Notes under the pieces: generated by a model
Database searches by the model: none
Seen by the model: only the letters and a program-made list of their open reading frames with translations
Told to the model about the DNA's origin: nothing
Shown: positions 24,527 to 32,925 of the stretch, one piece after another
Numbering within the stretch: position 1 is the stretch's first letter
Layout of the letters: each line of letters begins with the position of its first letter
Origin: Neglectibacter sp. X58
GTDB taxonomy: Bacteria > Bacillota > Clostridia > Oscillospirales > Acutalibacteraceae
Length of the DNA: 64,000 nucleotides
Assembly: GCF_009936035.1 (NCBI RefSeq)
Contig: NZ_QWEO01000011.1
Coordinates: 1 to 64,000 of the forward strand
Direction of reading: 5' to 3'
Translations under genes and position numbers: made by a program

Positions 24527-26081
24527 ACCCCAGCTCCTTAAACACCGCCAATAGATCTGCCTTTGACTTCTCTTCCTGAATGAGCAAGTCTTTCAGTTCT
24601 CCTTGCAGAGCTTTCATCTTCGTGTCAAAATCAATGTTCTCGTCTCGGTTTATGAACTCTATGTACCGGCTTGGAACAAGGGTAAATCCCTTTTTCTTAA
24701 CCTCATCAAAGGAGGCAGAATAGCAAAATTCCGGTATGTCCTGATAGGTCTCTTCGTACCCAACTTGCTGCCAGTTATGATAAGTTGCTGTTACTTTTGC
24801 CCGATCCTCTTCTGTCAGCTCAATATACTTCTTTTCATACGGGCTTCCCATCTGCCGCAAGTCCATAAAGAGGATTTCACGCTCTCGGTTCCGATAACGC
24901 TTGACTTGCCCGTTCTGCTCAACCACTCGTGCCTTCTTATTTTTATTGAGAATCCAGAGGGTAACGCTAATGTCAGTGGTATAAAACAGGCTGCGAGGAA
25001 GAATGACAATAGCTTCTACAAGATTGTTCTCGATAAGTTGCTGTCTGATTTTCAGCTCTGTACCATCATCAGACAGCGCTCCGTTAGCGAGCAGAAAACC
25101 CGCCACACCATTTTGCGATAGCTTAGAAACGATGTTCAGAATCCAACCATAGTTGGCGTTACTTGTTGGTGGCACCTCATATCCCCGCCAGCGTGGATCG
25201 CCGGTCAACTCATCTTCGCCTCGCCATTCTTTCTGATTAAAAGGTGGGTTCGCCATAATGAAGTCTGCTTTCAAATCCTTGTGCTGGTCATTTGTAAAGG
25301 TGTTTGCTGCCTGCTCACCTAAATTGGCTGAGATACCACGAATCGCAAGATTCATTTTTGCCAGCTTGAATGTAGTGCTGGTGTATTCCTGTCCATAGAT
25401 GGAAACATTCCGCTTATTTCCCCGATGCGCTTCCACGAACTTAATGGACTGCACAAACATTCCGCCAGAGCCACAACAAGGGTCATACAGAATCCCCTCG
25501 TATGGCTCAATCATTTCAGCAATCAGATTGACAATACATTTAGGCGTATAGAACTCGCCCTTGCCTTTCCCCTCCGCAAGAGCAAACTTTCCGAGGAAGT
25601 ATTCATAAACACGACCAATGATGTCGTTTTCCTCATCGCTGGTGTTAATCCTGTTAATCTCATCAAGGAGCGACGCCAGCTTTGCTGTGTCCAAATGAAG
25701 GCGTGAGTAATAGTTATCCGGCAAGGCTCCTTTAAGAGAAGGGTTAGACTTTTCTATAGTATAGAGAGCAGTGTCAATTTTGAGGGCTATATCATCTTGT
25801 TTAGCATTTTCCATGATATAATCCCAACGGCACTCAGGGGGGAGATAAAACACATTATCCTTTGTATAGAAGTCCACCATTTCAATGAACTTCTCCTGCC
25901 CTGCCGCTTTGATTTTTTCCCTCTGAGTCTCAAATTTATCACTCGCAAACTTTAGGAAAAACAAACTCAGAACGACATGCTTATACTCCGCAGGTTCTAC
26001 AGAACCTCGGAGTTTATCAGCCGACTTCCAGAGCGCTTCCTCCATACTGACTTCTTTTTTGGGTTTTGCTGCCCTTGCCAT
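24510..26081 (-). CDS. hsdM: Type I DNA methyltransferase subunit M (N6-adenine)
   Basis: 523 residues from the ATG at 26081 (GGAGG 8 bp upstream; a GTG further up is less likely). An N-terminal helical HsdM_N domain (EEALWKSADKLRGSVEPAEYK) is followed by the SAM-binding motif YDPCCGSGGMF and the catalytic NPPF in FIMANPPFNQ (about residue 280). The C-terminal helices bind HsdS. First enzyme gene of the operon, behind the XRE regulator. Confidence 0.96.
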   Translation of the reverse strand: MARAAKPKKEVSMEEALWKSADKLRGSVEPAEYKHVVLSLFFLKFASDKFETQREKIKAAGQEKFIEMVDFYTKDNVFYLPPECRWDYIMENAKQDDIALKIDTALYTIEKSNPSLKGALPDNYYSRLHLDTAKLASLLDEINRINTSDEENDIIGRVYEYFLGKFALAEGKGKGEFYTPKCIVNLIAEMIEPYEGILYDPCCGSGGMFVQSIKFVEAHRGNKRNVSIYGQEYTSTTFKLAKMNLAIRGISANLGEQAANTFTNDQHKDLKADFIMANPPFNQKEWRGEDELTGDPRWRGYEVPPTSNANYGWILNIVSKLSQNGVAGFLLANGALSDDGTELKIRQQLIENNLVEAIVILPRSLFYTTDISVTLWILNKNKKARVVEQNGQVKRYRNREREILFMDLRQMGSPYEKKYIELTEEDRAKVTATYHNWQQVGYEETYQDIPEFCYSASFDEVKKKGFTLVPSRYIEFINRDENIDFDTKMKALQGELKDLLIQEEKSKADLLAVFKELGYEIEL

Positions 26082-26126
26082 GTCCAATACCTCCACTTAG
26101 GTTTTATATCGCCTTACTACCATCTA

Positions 26127-26330
26127 TCAATCTTGATGAAACTCCATAATATCATCTGCCCGGCAATCCAGCGCAGTACAAATCTTACCAACAACCTCCG
26201 TAGAAACAGCTTCATCTCTGCTGAGCTTCTTTATCGTGTAGGAAGTCAGCCCTGCAAGCTCCGCTAAGTCTTTCTTCTTCATATCCCTATCCAACAGGAT
26301 ATGCCAGAGTTTCTTATAGCTAACAGCCAT
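26127..26330 (-). CDS. XRE-family HTH regulator of the RM operon
   Basis: 67 residues from the ATG at 26330 (GAAGGAGAG upstream). The Cro/C1-type HTH DMKKKDLAELAGLTSYTIKKLSRDE is followed by VSTEVVGKICTALDCRADDIMEF, a common stand-alone form. It lies 45 bp upstream of hsdM on the same strand, like controller proteins that delay restriction until the host is methylated. Confidence 0.88.
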   Translation of the reverse strand: MAVSYKKLWHILLDRDMKKKDLAELAGLTSYTIKKLSRDEAVSTEVVGKICTALDCRADDIMEFHQD

Positions 26331-26450
26331 TTTCGTCTCTCCTTCAGTTATCGACATGGCTTTATTATAGCACATTGCAGTCGAATCAACAACCTTACGG
26401 GCAGTATTTCGCCCTTTTTAGGCAATAATTTTTCTTACTTTGGGCTGGTC

Positions 26451-26804
26451 TTAATCTTCCAAATCAATCGGACGAACAAGCCTCCCTTTGTTATACACAG
26501 CATGGGTATAATAATCGAGGGAGATTGTAATATCAAATCCGTAAATATCAGTGAAGAAAGAAATGCTATCAGCCTTTCTAAACACAGACAATAAAAATAC
26601 CATGTCCCCAGCACAATCAAAGGAGTAATTAACCTCTATACAGCTATAAACGCCTTTATAACGGGCATTAAAACCGTTGTCTAACCGTTCGATATCGCTC
26701 TCGTCCCAATTCAGGGATACTGTTTCGCCAGTGACCAATTTAATCTCAATATAGTCAATCACGAGATCTTCCAAATCGGTACTGGCACTCAAATAAAGAA
26801 TCAT
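26451..26804 (-). CDS. Hypothetical protein of mobile-element type
   Basis: 117 residues from the ATG at 26804 (GAAAGGA upstream). It begins MILYLSASTDLEDLVIDYIE and shows alternating strands (VTGETVSLNWDESDIERL, FDITISLDYYTHAVYNKG), suggesting a small beta-rich protein. No catalytic or binding motif was recognised. Similar-looking short proteins occur in Clostridial conjugative elements, but I cannot name the family. It is upstream of, and co-directional with, the RM operon. Confidence 0.55.
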   Translation of the reverse strand: MILYLSASTDLEDLVIDYIEIKLVTGETVSLNWDESDIERLDNGFNARYKGVYSCIEVNYSFDCAGDMVFLLSVFRKADSISFFTDIYGFDITISLDYYTHAVYNKGRLVRPIDLED

Positions 26805-26914
26805 ACTGTCATTTCCTTTCTGCATATTTGCGTAAAATATTTATCTATACGGGTAAGCCAAAGGCCCCCGGAACAAAGAGTAAGGGGAACCTTTCGGCTC
26901 CAAATCTATATAAA

Positions 26915-26954
26915 AAAAGCACCCAAAGAATGAATTTATTCTCTGAGTGCTTTT
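26915..26954 (-). terminator. Rho-independent terminator
   Basis: Stem AAAAGCAC/GTGCTTTT extended by further pairs. A run of seven T follows on the minus strand. Confidence 0.65.
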
Positions 26955-27060
26955 GTTGCCCAAGGGCCAATATGAAATTTTCAGAATGAAATGGCAGGGA
27001 ATATCTCCCCGTTTTTCTCAATCTGTGCCTCTTAAAGAAAGAAGCATAAGAAACAAAAAA

Positions 27061-27090
27061 AGTGCCTGAAAGCGTAAACTCTCAGACACT
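27061..27090 (-). terminator. Second minus-strand terminator
   Basis: Imperfect stem AGTGCCTGA/TCAGACACT followed on the minus strand by seven T. Between 26805 and the IS end (27214) I see only this, the preceding terminator and AT-rich sequence; no gene. Confidence 0.5.
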
Positions 27091-27204
27091 GTGTAACCCG
27101 GTAAACTATAATCGCTGTGAAGCAATTACTGAAACTGATATGGACAGTATAGCAGATTTTTTAGCGAAATGCAAGATATACATCATTTTCTTGTTCTTCC
27201 AGAC

Positions 27205-27213
27205 CAATCTTTA
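27205..27213 (+). repeat. Target-site duplication, left copy
   Basis: CAATCTTTA directly abuts the left end of the IS66-type element and is repeated at its right end. Confidence 0.65.
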
Positions 27214-27240
27214 GTTACAGTTCAGAGGTCGGCTTGACCG

Positions 27241-27290
27241 AAAGAAACCGATGGTATAGACTATATTTAGTCGGAACCATCGGTTTCTTT
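27241..27290 (-). terminator. Terminator at the transposase 3' end
   Basis: Perfect 15-bp stem AAAGAAACCGATGGT/ACCATCGGTTTCTTT overlapping the transposase stop. It can end transcripts in either direction and so insulates the element. Confidence 0.75.
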
Positions 27291-28962
27291 ATCCAAAGAT
27301 CTGGGATACTCTGCCAAATAAGTTAACGCTTTCTTCTTCGCGCATCATAACAAGCATGCTCATGCACTGACAGAGTGATTCGATGCTTTCAAAACTCCGG
27401 AATGACACGGCCTGCTGTTGTTTTCTTTTATAGCCTCTCAAAAGCCTTTCGGCTTCATTGTTGGTGGCTGGCACTCTCTGGTCATATAGGAACAGGAAGT
27501 GGTTGTGCATGTATTCCTCCAGCCGTATAGATAAATTGTGCCCCTTTTTATAATACTTATTTGGCGGGAGATACTCATATTCTTCTTTTGCTTTCTGCAG
27601 GATCTGGCGGTATCTCGCTTCAAATCCGCTGACCACCTCCGGATCGCATTCCTCCCCCTCTTCCAGGCTGTTCCGGTAGTGGATCATCTCCTGCATATGG
27701 GAGTGCATCTCCTTGTTCCAGGACCGGTCTGGTTCGTTTTCCATGCTGTCTTTGAGTGCCCGCAGGACATGGGCCAGGCATTCCTGGTGGTCAGAACCGT
27801 ATTGGTAAAACGTCGCCTCATGGTCCTGCACGATGATCCCGTCATAATCCTGCACTGGTGTCCCCTCCACACCTTTATGCCCCTTTTTCTGGCGGGCAAA
27901 ATAAAGGGCTTTCCCATCTGGGGACGCACAGATAAAGACGTAGGCGCTCTTCCCATTTAGCAGCGCGTTGGTGCAGTCTGTGTGCAGAACTGGCGAAAGG
28001 AGCAGCTGCGTAAAGACTTTCTTCCGCTCCGCTTCTGTCTTTGCAGCAAACTCTCTGCTGAGTTTATTTACCATCCCTTTGGAAATATTTAGTTTCCCGT
28101 CTGTCAGGTCGGACAGGAAACGGCGGCTCTTATCGATGGAGGTACAGCAGTCATTGTTCAAAAGGAAGAGAAATGCCTTGATGCTCCCGCCATAATTGAC
28201 ATCGTCTGTGACTCCTTCCGGAAAGGGGGCATGGAACCTTTCACCTGTTTTTGAATTATAGTAGACATCCGCATGGTATTCTGTGACTTCCAGCACCAGG
28301 CGGACTTCAACCTGCTGTTTTACCAGGGTTTTTGATGTCTTCCTGAAATCCGGGTCATCCAGGATCTCCCGGGGCGGTTCCAGGAATACAACTGCGGTTG
28401 GTTCCTGCTTCCTGCGGCAGTGCCCTTTGTGCCCTGGCTGGCCGCCCGGCTTCTTCCCGGTCTTCTCCCTGCTGTTTGTGATCTTTTTGCGGCGGATGGT
28501 TTTGGAAGAAGGGATGGAGGAATTCTCATGGCCATGGTTCAGCTGGGCCTTCAGACGGAGGTTTTTTCCCTTTTCTTCTTCCAGCTGCGTCTCTGCTTCA
28601 TAGAGCTTATGGCGCTGCTGTGTTACCTTGTCCAGGGCTTCGTCACGCTCATGTTCTGCCTTCAGTGCCCGCTTTTCCATCTGCGCGAGCTGCTTTTGGA
28701 GGGCGGCTTTTTCCTTCCGGTGCTCCTTTTGAAGATCCTCAAAGACTTCAAACCAGTGGTTGCGGGCGGCAGCCATGTCCCGGCGGGCCTGGGCTGTCTC
28801 CTCCTTCTGATGCCGGATCTCCTGCTCCAGAGCCTTTACTTCCTTCCGGTGCACCTCATGGATCTTCTGATATTTTTTCCCAGACTTAAAAGCCGACACT
28901 TCTGCTTCGGCTGCTTTAAGGCGGTATTCCAGGAATGTGATACGGGAAAAGGAACGGTCCAT
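27289..28962 (-). CDS. tnpC: IS66-family transposase (TnpC)
   Basis: 557 residues from the ATG at 28962 (GGAGG 7 bp upstream). A long coiled-coil N-terminus (residues 10-150) leads into a zinc-finger/HTH linker with the family hallmark NSSIPSSKTIRRKK and GKKPGGQPGHKGH. The DDE domain follows, with the first Asp in LHTDCTNALLNG, the second in IIVQDHEATFYQ plus the QECLAHVLRALKD insertion, and the Glu in NNEAERLLRGYK. The frame is unbroken, so the transposase is probably active. Confidence 0.95.
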   Translation of the reverse strand: MDRSFSRITFLEYRLKAAEAEVSAFKSGKKYQKIHEVHRKEVKALEQEIRHQKEETAQARRDMAAARNHWFEVFEDLQKEHRKEKAALQKQLAQMEKRALKAEHERDEALDKVTQQRHKLYEAETQLEEEKGKNLRLKAQLNHGHENSSIPSSKTIRRKKITNSREKTGKKPGGQPGHKGHCRRKQEPTAVVFLEPPREILDDPDFRKTSKTLVKQQVEVRLVLEVTEYHADVYYNSKTGERFHAPFPEGVTDDVNYGGSIKAFLFLLNNDCCTSIDKSRRFLSDLTDGKLNISKGMVNKLSREFAAKTEAERKKVFTQLLLSPVLHTDCTNALLNGKSAYVFICASPDGKALYFARQKKGHKGVEGTPVQDYDGIIVQDHEATFYQYGSDHQECLAHVLRALKDSMENEPDRSWNKEMHSHMQEMIHYRNSLEEGEECDPEVVSGFEARYRQILQKAKEEYEYLPPNKYYKKGHNLSIRLEEYMHNHFLFLYDQRVPATNNEAERLLRGYKRKQQQAVSFRSFESIESLCQCMSMLVMMREEESVNLFGRVSQIFG

Positions 28963-28978
28963 AAGCTGCCCTCCTGCT

Positions 28979-29155
28979 TCAGTGCCTGGAAAGTCTGTCA
29001 ATGAATGCCATCAGTTTCTCATTGTGTTCTGTCAGTGCCTGGATTGTCTCCTCCTGTATGCGGATGATCTGGTCCTGTTTCTCAACCTGGGCTTCCAAGG
29101 CGGCAACCAGCTCCCCACAAATGGCGGCCGGCTCCCTGTTTTTGTCTGGCTTCAT
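28979..29155 (-). CDS. 58-residue coiled-coil protein upstream of the IS66 transposase
   Basis: ATG at 29153-29155 preceded by AGAGAGGATGAAG, stop 16 bp before the transposase start. MKPDKNREPAAICGELVAAL is followed by a heptad stretch EAQVEKQDQIIRIQEETIQA. The N-terminal heptads of the transposase suggest the two might interact. The gene is inside the element and coupled to tnpC. I do not recognise a named family. Confidence 0.6.
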   Translation of the reverse strand: MKPDKNREPAAICGELVAALEAQVEKQDQIIRIQEETIQALTEHNEKLMAFIDRLSRH

Positions 29156-29464
29156 ATCTTCATCCTCTCTTTCTGCTAAAAGTATAGCAGAAAAAAAAGG
29201 AAAAAGCGAATCTGCTCAAACGGTGGGACTGGCATTTTGACGGTGGATAACTATTTTTTTGCTGAGAGCATAAGACTTAGGAATGGATGTTTTTGGGCCC
29301 GGACAGAGCCTGGGGATACTGTTTATGTGGATAATTGTGTTTTTTTTAGCCCAGGAAGAAAAGTCATTCACAGAACTTTTCCTCCTGGGTGAGATTATAC
29401 ACAAAATAAAAAAATAATTTTCAGCACTTTTCACAATGATTTAGAGGGGGGAGTGAACAGTAAC

Positions 29465-29473
29465 CAATCTTTA
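29465..29473 (+). repeat. Target-site duplication, right copy
   Basis: CAATCTTTA, identical to 27205-27213, abutting the right terminal repeat of the IS. Confidence 0.65.
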
Positions 29474-29518
29474 TATCGACCCAGTTGATAATAAGCAGAA
29501 AAATGATTATAATAAATA

Positions 29519-29552
29519 TTGACATTTCATGTCAGGGTTTTGATGGTATTCT
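29519..29552 (+). promoter_or_regulatory. Operator/promoter of the WYL regulator gene
   Basis: TTGACA-N5-TGTCAGG (29519-29536), an inverted GACA/TGTC pair, followed by TATTCT at 29547. The same arrangement with the same 22-bp distance is found at 30472-30505 before the zinc-ribbon gene. A shared operator for the WYL protein is likely. Confidence 0.6.
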
Positions 29553-29578
29553 ATGATCAAAGCAAGGAGGGATTGGCC

Positions 29579-30475
29579 ATGCAGGAAAGCAGATTATTCA
29601 AGATTGTCTATCATTTACTCGATAAAGGACGGGCAACTGCTCCGGAATTAGCAGATAAGTTTGAAGTATCCGTAAGGACGATTTACAGAGATATTGATGC
29701 CCTAAGCAGCGCAGGCATCCCAATCTATGCAGAGCCGGGAAGAAATGGCGGTATCTTCTTATTGCAGGATTTCGTTTTGGACAGGGCGTTATTATCTGAA
29801 AATGAAAAACTGGAAGTTTTGACATCAATACAAAGTATATTTGCCACAGGTTATACTGGCGGAACAGAAATGCTGTCAAAGTTATCAGCGCTTTTCCATG
29901 TTCATACAAAAGACTGGCTTGAAGTGGATTTTTCACGTTGGGGAAAACGTGCTTATGATAACTCGAAATTTGAACTATTAAAAACAGCAGTCATCCATTG
30001 CAAAGAAGCCAGGATTGTTTATGAAAGCACAGACAGTAAAAGAAGCACACGAATTATCCAGCCATTAAAAATATCTTATAAATCAAAAGAATGGTATTTG
30101 AAAGCGTTCTGCAAGGAAAAGCAGGATTTTCGCCTATTCAAACTAAACCGCATATTAAAATTGGAATTATTAGAGAATACATTTGTTCCAAGGCCATACC
30201 CGGAAGAAGGGAATAACACGCAGCAGGAATACCCCCAGGTCGTCCTTCTGTTTTCAAAAGAAATTGCATACCGTGTCTATGATGAATTTGACGAAACAGA
30301 AATTGAATATAAAAGAAACGGCGATCTGGCCGTCTGTGCCAGGATACCTGTTGATCCATGGCTGATTGGTTATCTGCTTTCATTTGGGGCGCAGGTAGAA
30401 ATCATAGAACCCCAATACTTAAAAGGTATTTTAGCTGCACAGGCACAGGAAATTTATAACAAAAATAAAACTTGA
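29579..30475 (+). CDS. YafY-type HTH/WYL-domain transcription regulator
   Basis: 298 residues from the ATG at 29579 (AAGGAGGG upstream; the frame runs further up without a site). N-terminal winged HTH (RLFKIVYHLLDKGRATAPELADKFEVSVRTIYRDIDAL), then a WYL domain around 150-230 with IIQPLKISYKSKEWYLKAFC and FRLFKLNRI, and a C-terminal WCX region. WYL domains sense nucleic acid or nucleotide ligands. It probably represses itself and the downstream zinc-ribbon gene through the matching TTGACA-N5-TGTCAGG sites. Confidence 0.92.
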   Translation: MQESRLFKIVYHLLDKGRATAPELADKFEVSVRTIYRDIDALSSAGIPIYAEPGRNGGIFLLQDFVLDRALLSENEKLEVLTSIQSIFATGYTGGTEMLSKLSALFHVHTKDWLEVDFSRWGKRAYDNSKFELLKTAVIHCKEARIVYESTDSKRSTRIIQPLKISYKSKEWYLKAFCKEKQDFRLFKLNRILKLELLENTFVPRPYPEEGNNTQQEYPQVVLLFSKEIAYRVYDEFDETEIEYKRNGDLAVCARIPVDPWLIGYLLSFGAQVEIIEPQYLKGILAAQAQEIYNKNKT

Positions 30476-30505
30476 CAAACGGTGTCAGGATATGTGTGAT
30501 ATACT
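30472..30505 (+). promoter_or_regulatory. Operator/promoter of the zinc-ribbon gene
   Basis: TTGACA-N5-TGTCAGG followed by TATACT at 30500, a copy of the arrangement at 29519-29552. It overlaps the end of the WYL gene. Confidence 0.6.
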
Positions 30506-30565
30506 AAATTCCATAGCAATAGGGCTATACATAAACTTTAAACACATTAGAAAGAGGTAAAGAAA

Positions 30566-30838
30566 ATGTATGAAATGAACCAGAAATTTTGTCAGTGCTG
30601 TGGTATGCCGATGGGAGATACGAATGAACTGTACGGAACAAATGCCGATGGCAGTAAAAATGAAGAATACTGCAAGTATTGTTTTGAAAACGGTAAGTTT
30701 ACTTTTAACGGCACGATGGAAGAAATGATTGAGGCATGCGTACCGAATATGGCAGCGGCTAATCCCAATATGAGCGAGGAAGAAGCCAGAAAAGCCATGC
30801 TTGAATGGTTTCCGACACTGAAACGCTGGAGAAACTAA
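30566..30838 (+). CDS. Putative zinc-ribbon protein
   Basis: 90 residues with AGAAAGAGG upstream. KFCQCCGMPMGD and EEYCKYCFENGKFTF form a CxxC...CxxC zinc ribbon with the following helix EEARKAMLEWFPTLKRW typical of the DUF family often encoded next to YafY regulators. Function unknown. Shared operators suggest it is the main target of that regulator. Confidence 0.82.
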   Translation: MYEMNQKFCQCCGMPMGDTNELYGTNADGSKNEEYCKYCFENGKFTFNGTMEEMIEACVPNMAAANPNMSEEEARKAMLEWFPTLKRWRN

Positions 30839-30912
30839 TCGCTGCCGCCTAAAATGCAGCCATTTCCGCTGTCAGGCAATCAGAGAACTGTCGGGAACAA
30901 AGCATCCCAAAC

Positions 30913-30948
30913 AGGGCAGATATCGCTCACATGGGCAATGTCTGCCCT
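30913..30948 (+). terminator. Hairpin after the zinc-ribbon gene
   Basis: 8-bp stem AGGGCAGA/TCTGCCCT with a 20-nt loop, then a T/A-rich tract. Probably a terminator ahead of the sigma factor gene. Confidence 0.5.
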
Positions 30949-31029
30949 TGAAGCTTTTAAAAAATTTTATTTTCCCTGTCACACGGCAGCCTTTCCGTTG
31001 TCTAATAAAATATAGGAGGTAAAAAAACC

Positions 31030-31875
31030 ATGAAAAATATAACGAACGAAGAACTGTTGACTTTGATTGGAAAGGCCACTGCCGGAGACAAAGAATCTCT
31101 GGAAACTGTCATTCTCAGCGTACAGGACCTGGTGTTTAACCTGTCCCTGCGAATGCTCGGCACTTTCCCTGACGCAGAGGACGCCACACAGGATATTCTG
31201 TTAAAGATTATGACGCACCTGTCCTCTTTTAAGGGGGAAAGCACATTTTCCACATGGGTATTCCGCATTGCCACGAACCATCTGAAAAACTACCAGAAGC
31301 ATATGTTCGCAAAATATCCCCTTAGCTTTGAATTCTATGGGGATGATATTAAAAACGGAAAAATCAGTGACGTACCCGATCTTTCGCAGAATGTGGAAAA
31401 ATCTATTTTGGCAGAAGAATTGAAACTGTCCTGCACGAATGTCATGCTGCAGTGTCTCGATACTGAAAGCCGGTGCATCTTTATATTAGGGACGATGTTC
31501 AAAGTGGACAGCCGGATTGCGGGCGACATTTTGGGGATCACGCCGGAAGCTTACCGGAAGCGGCTTTCCAGGATCCGTGCAAAAATGGCAGATTTCTTAA
31601 AGGAATACTGTGGCGAGTATGGAAACGGAAAGTGCCGCTGTGCAGACAGGGTCAATTATGCCATCCAAAATCACAGGATCCACCCTGCACAGCTTCCTTT
31701 CACTTCTGCTGTCCCCAAAAGTACCATGCTCGAAGTAAAACAGGCTATGGAAAACATTGATGATCTTTCACAGGAATTTGCCTTTTGCAAAATCTATCAG
31801 TCCCCGGCAAGCCTGAAAGAGTTTATCCAAAAATTCTTAGACGGAACTTCCTTTTCCGTTGTCACGAATGCGTAG
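31030..31875 (+). CDS. ECF-like sigma factor with a Cys-rich C-terminal extension
   Basis: 281 residues with AGGAGG upstream. Region 2 (VQDLVFNLSLRMLGTFPDAEDATQDILLKIM, then FSTWVFRIATNHLKNY) and region 4 (IAGDILGITPEAYRKRLSRIRAKMADFL) are clear. About 90 residues follow region 4, starting with the cluster CGEYGNGKCRCADRV, which could bind metal or sense redox, and no anti-sigma gene is adjacent. It is followed after 13 bp by a DUF2461 gene. Confidence 0.85.
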   Translation: MKNITNEELLTLIGKATAGDKESLETVILSVQDLVFNLSLRMLGTFPDAEDATQDILLKIMTHLSSFKGESTFSTWVFRIATNHLKNYQKHMFAKYPLSFEFYGDDIKNGKISDVPDLSQNVEKSILAEELKLSCTNVMLQCLDTESRCIFILGTMFKVDSRIAGDILGITPEAYRKRLSRIRAKMADFLKEYCGEYGNGKCRCADRVNYAIQNHRIHPAQLPFTSAVPKSTMLEVKQAMENIDDLSQEFAFCKIYQSPASLKEFIQKFLDGTSFSVVTNA

Positions 31876-31888
31876 GAGGAACGGGAAA

Positions 31889-32572
31889 ATGAATACACAG
31901 CTTATTTTGAATTACCTTTCCGATTTAAGTGTAAACAATAACCGGGAATGGTACCATGAACATAAAGCAGAAAACAAGGCGGCAAACACAGAATTTGAAG
32001 CATTGGTCGGGGCGCTGATCCTCCGGATTGGTGAATTTGACAGCAGCGTACTACATAATGAACCAAAAAATCTTACCTTTAAGCTGGTGAGGGATACCCG
32101 GTTCAGCCACGATAAGTCGCCTTATCATCCAGCGTTCCGTGCCCATATTTCCTCACAGGGAAAGCTGCCGGTTCCTGTTGGCTATTATCTTATGATAAAG
32201 CCCGGCGGCCAGTCCTTTTTAGGCGGCGGCCTGTTTGCAGATATGTTCAAAGATGCAACGGCAATGGTCCGGGACTATATTGTTGGGAACGGCAGGGAAT
32301 TTGAAAACATCATCCATGATCCGGAATTTGAAAAATATTTCTCGGTACAGGGATCTGCACTTAAAAATGTCCCGGCCGGATATGATAAGGAACATCCACA
32401 GGCAGAATATTTGAAATATAAAAGCTGGTATCTGGAATATCCGCTCAAAGATGAAGAGCTGCAGGATGCCGAAGCATTTCTCTCAAAGGCAGCCCATCTT
32501 TTTCACATTATGAAACCGTTTAACGATTATCTGAATAAGGCTCTTGCAGACTTTCAGATGCCTGCAAGGTGA
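31889..32572 (+). CDS. DUF2461-domain protein
   Basis: 227 residues from the ATG at 31889 (AGGAGGAACGG upstream, 13 bp after the sigma stop). NNNREWYHEHKAENKAA, FKLVRDTRFSHDKSPYHPAFRAHIS, PGGQSFLGGGLF and KSWYLEYPLKDEEL are hallmarks of the DUF2461 (TIGR02453) family. Its activity is unknown. Coupled to the sigma factor gene, so likely expressed with it. Confidence 0.9.
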   Translation: MNTQLILNYLSDLSVNNNREWYHEHKAENKAANTEFEALVGALILRIGEFDSSVLHNEPKNLTFKLVRDTRFSHDKSPYHPAFRAHISSQGKLPVPVGYYLMIKPGGQSFLGGGLFADMFKDATAMVRDYIVGNGREFENIIHDPEFEKYFSVQGSALKNVPAGYDKEHPQAEYLKYKSWYLEYPLKDEELQDAEAFLSKAAHLFHIMKPFNDYLNKALADFQMPAR

Positions 32573-32598
32573 TAAAAAATCAAATTGCGTTTCATAAC

Positions 32599-32641
32599 AA
32601 GCCCTGAAACTCCACAATTTAATGCGGATATCGGGGCTTTT
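32599..32641. terminator. Hairpin, copy 1 of a repeat bracketing the 32.7-37.7 kb module
   Basis: AAGCCCTGA...TCGGGGCTT stem with an ACTCCACAATTtAATGCGG loop. The whole sequence recurs at 37801-37843 with few changes. It would end the sigma/DUF2461 transcript. Confidence 0.65.
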
Positions 32642-32652
32642 ACATATTCCAC

Positions 32653-32681
32653 TTGTATTCTTCGGACAAACGAAGTATAAT
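32653..32681 (+). promoter_or_regulatory. Promoter of the second HTH/RR/HK operon with internal dyad
   Basis: TTGTAT (32653-32658), 17-bp spacer, TATAAT (32676-32681). The spacer holds the inverted repeat CTTCG-N6-CGAAG. The first HTH module at 2.76 kb also has a dyad between -35 and -10, consistent with repression by the encoded HTH protein. Confidence 0.65.
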
Positions 32682-32712
32682 AAGCATATCATATTTTTTT
32701 CAGAGGTACGGT

Positions 32713-32925
32713 ATGGATTACATGACAACCAAAGAAGCCGCCGATATATGGGGCATATCGGACAGGCGGGTATTACAGTATTGCAATGCCGGACGGATCG
32801 GCGGTGCTGTTAAAATGGGAAACACCTGGCTGATTCCCAAAAGTGCCAAAAAGCCTGCAGACGGAAGATTAAAAAGCGGAAAAAACAAAGAAAACAGCCC
32901 CAAGGAGAATACTTGTAATGAATGA
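32713..32925 (+). CDS. Small excisionase-like HTH protein
   Basis: 70 residues from the ATG at 32713 (AGAGG upstream). MDYMTTKEAADIWGISDRRVLQ and MGNTWLIPKSAKKPADGRLK form the same winged-HTH plus basic tail as the protein at 2542-2730. It overlaps the response regulator start by 8 bp. Probably an autoregulator of this two-component system rather than an excisionase, since no partner recombinase is near. Confidence 0.8.
   Translation: MDYMTTKEAADIWGISDRRVLQYCNAGRIGGAVKMGNTWLIPKSAKKPADGRLKSGKNKENSPKENTCNE

Larger units (their letters stand above)
27214..29464 (-). mobile_element. IS66-family insertion sequence, apparently complete
   Basis: About 2.25 kb. Left end GTTACAGTTCA (27214-27224), right end the inverted GTTACTGTTCA (29454-29464), 10 of 11 matching, flanked by the 9-bp direct repeat CAATCTTTA. 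It carries a TnpC-type transposase and a short upstream coiled-coil gene. It lacks the TnpA and TnpB genes of classical IS66, as in the single-transposase ISBst12-like subgroup. IS66 elements usually make 8-bp duplications, so exact ends could be off by one base. Confidence 0.7.

Noticed and set aside
26827-27204. Small RNA gene between terminators
   Set aside because: Two minus-strand terminators are present but no promoter signature between them could be supported.
28420-29004. 194-codon plus-strand frame opposite the transposase
   Set aside because: Shadow frame caused by codon bias of the IS66 gene; no RBS and it crosses the transposase start.
32713-32925. Excisionase of a nearby integrase
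   Set aside because: No recombinase is encoded next to it, and the same protein type occurs before another two-component system, so a regulator is more likely.
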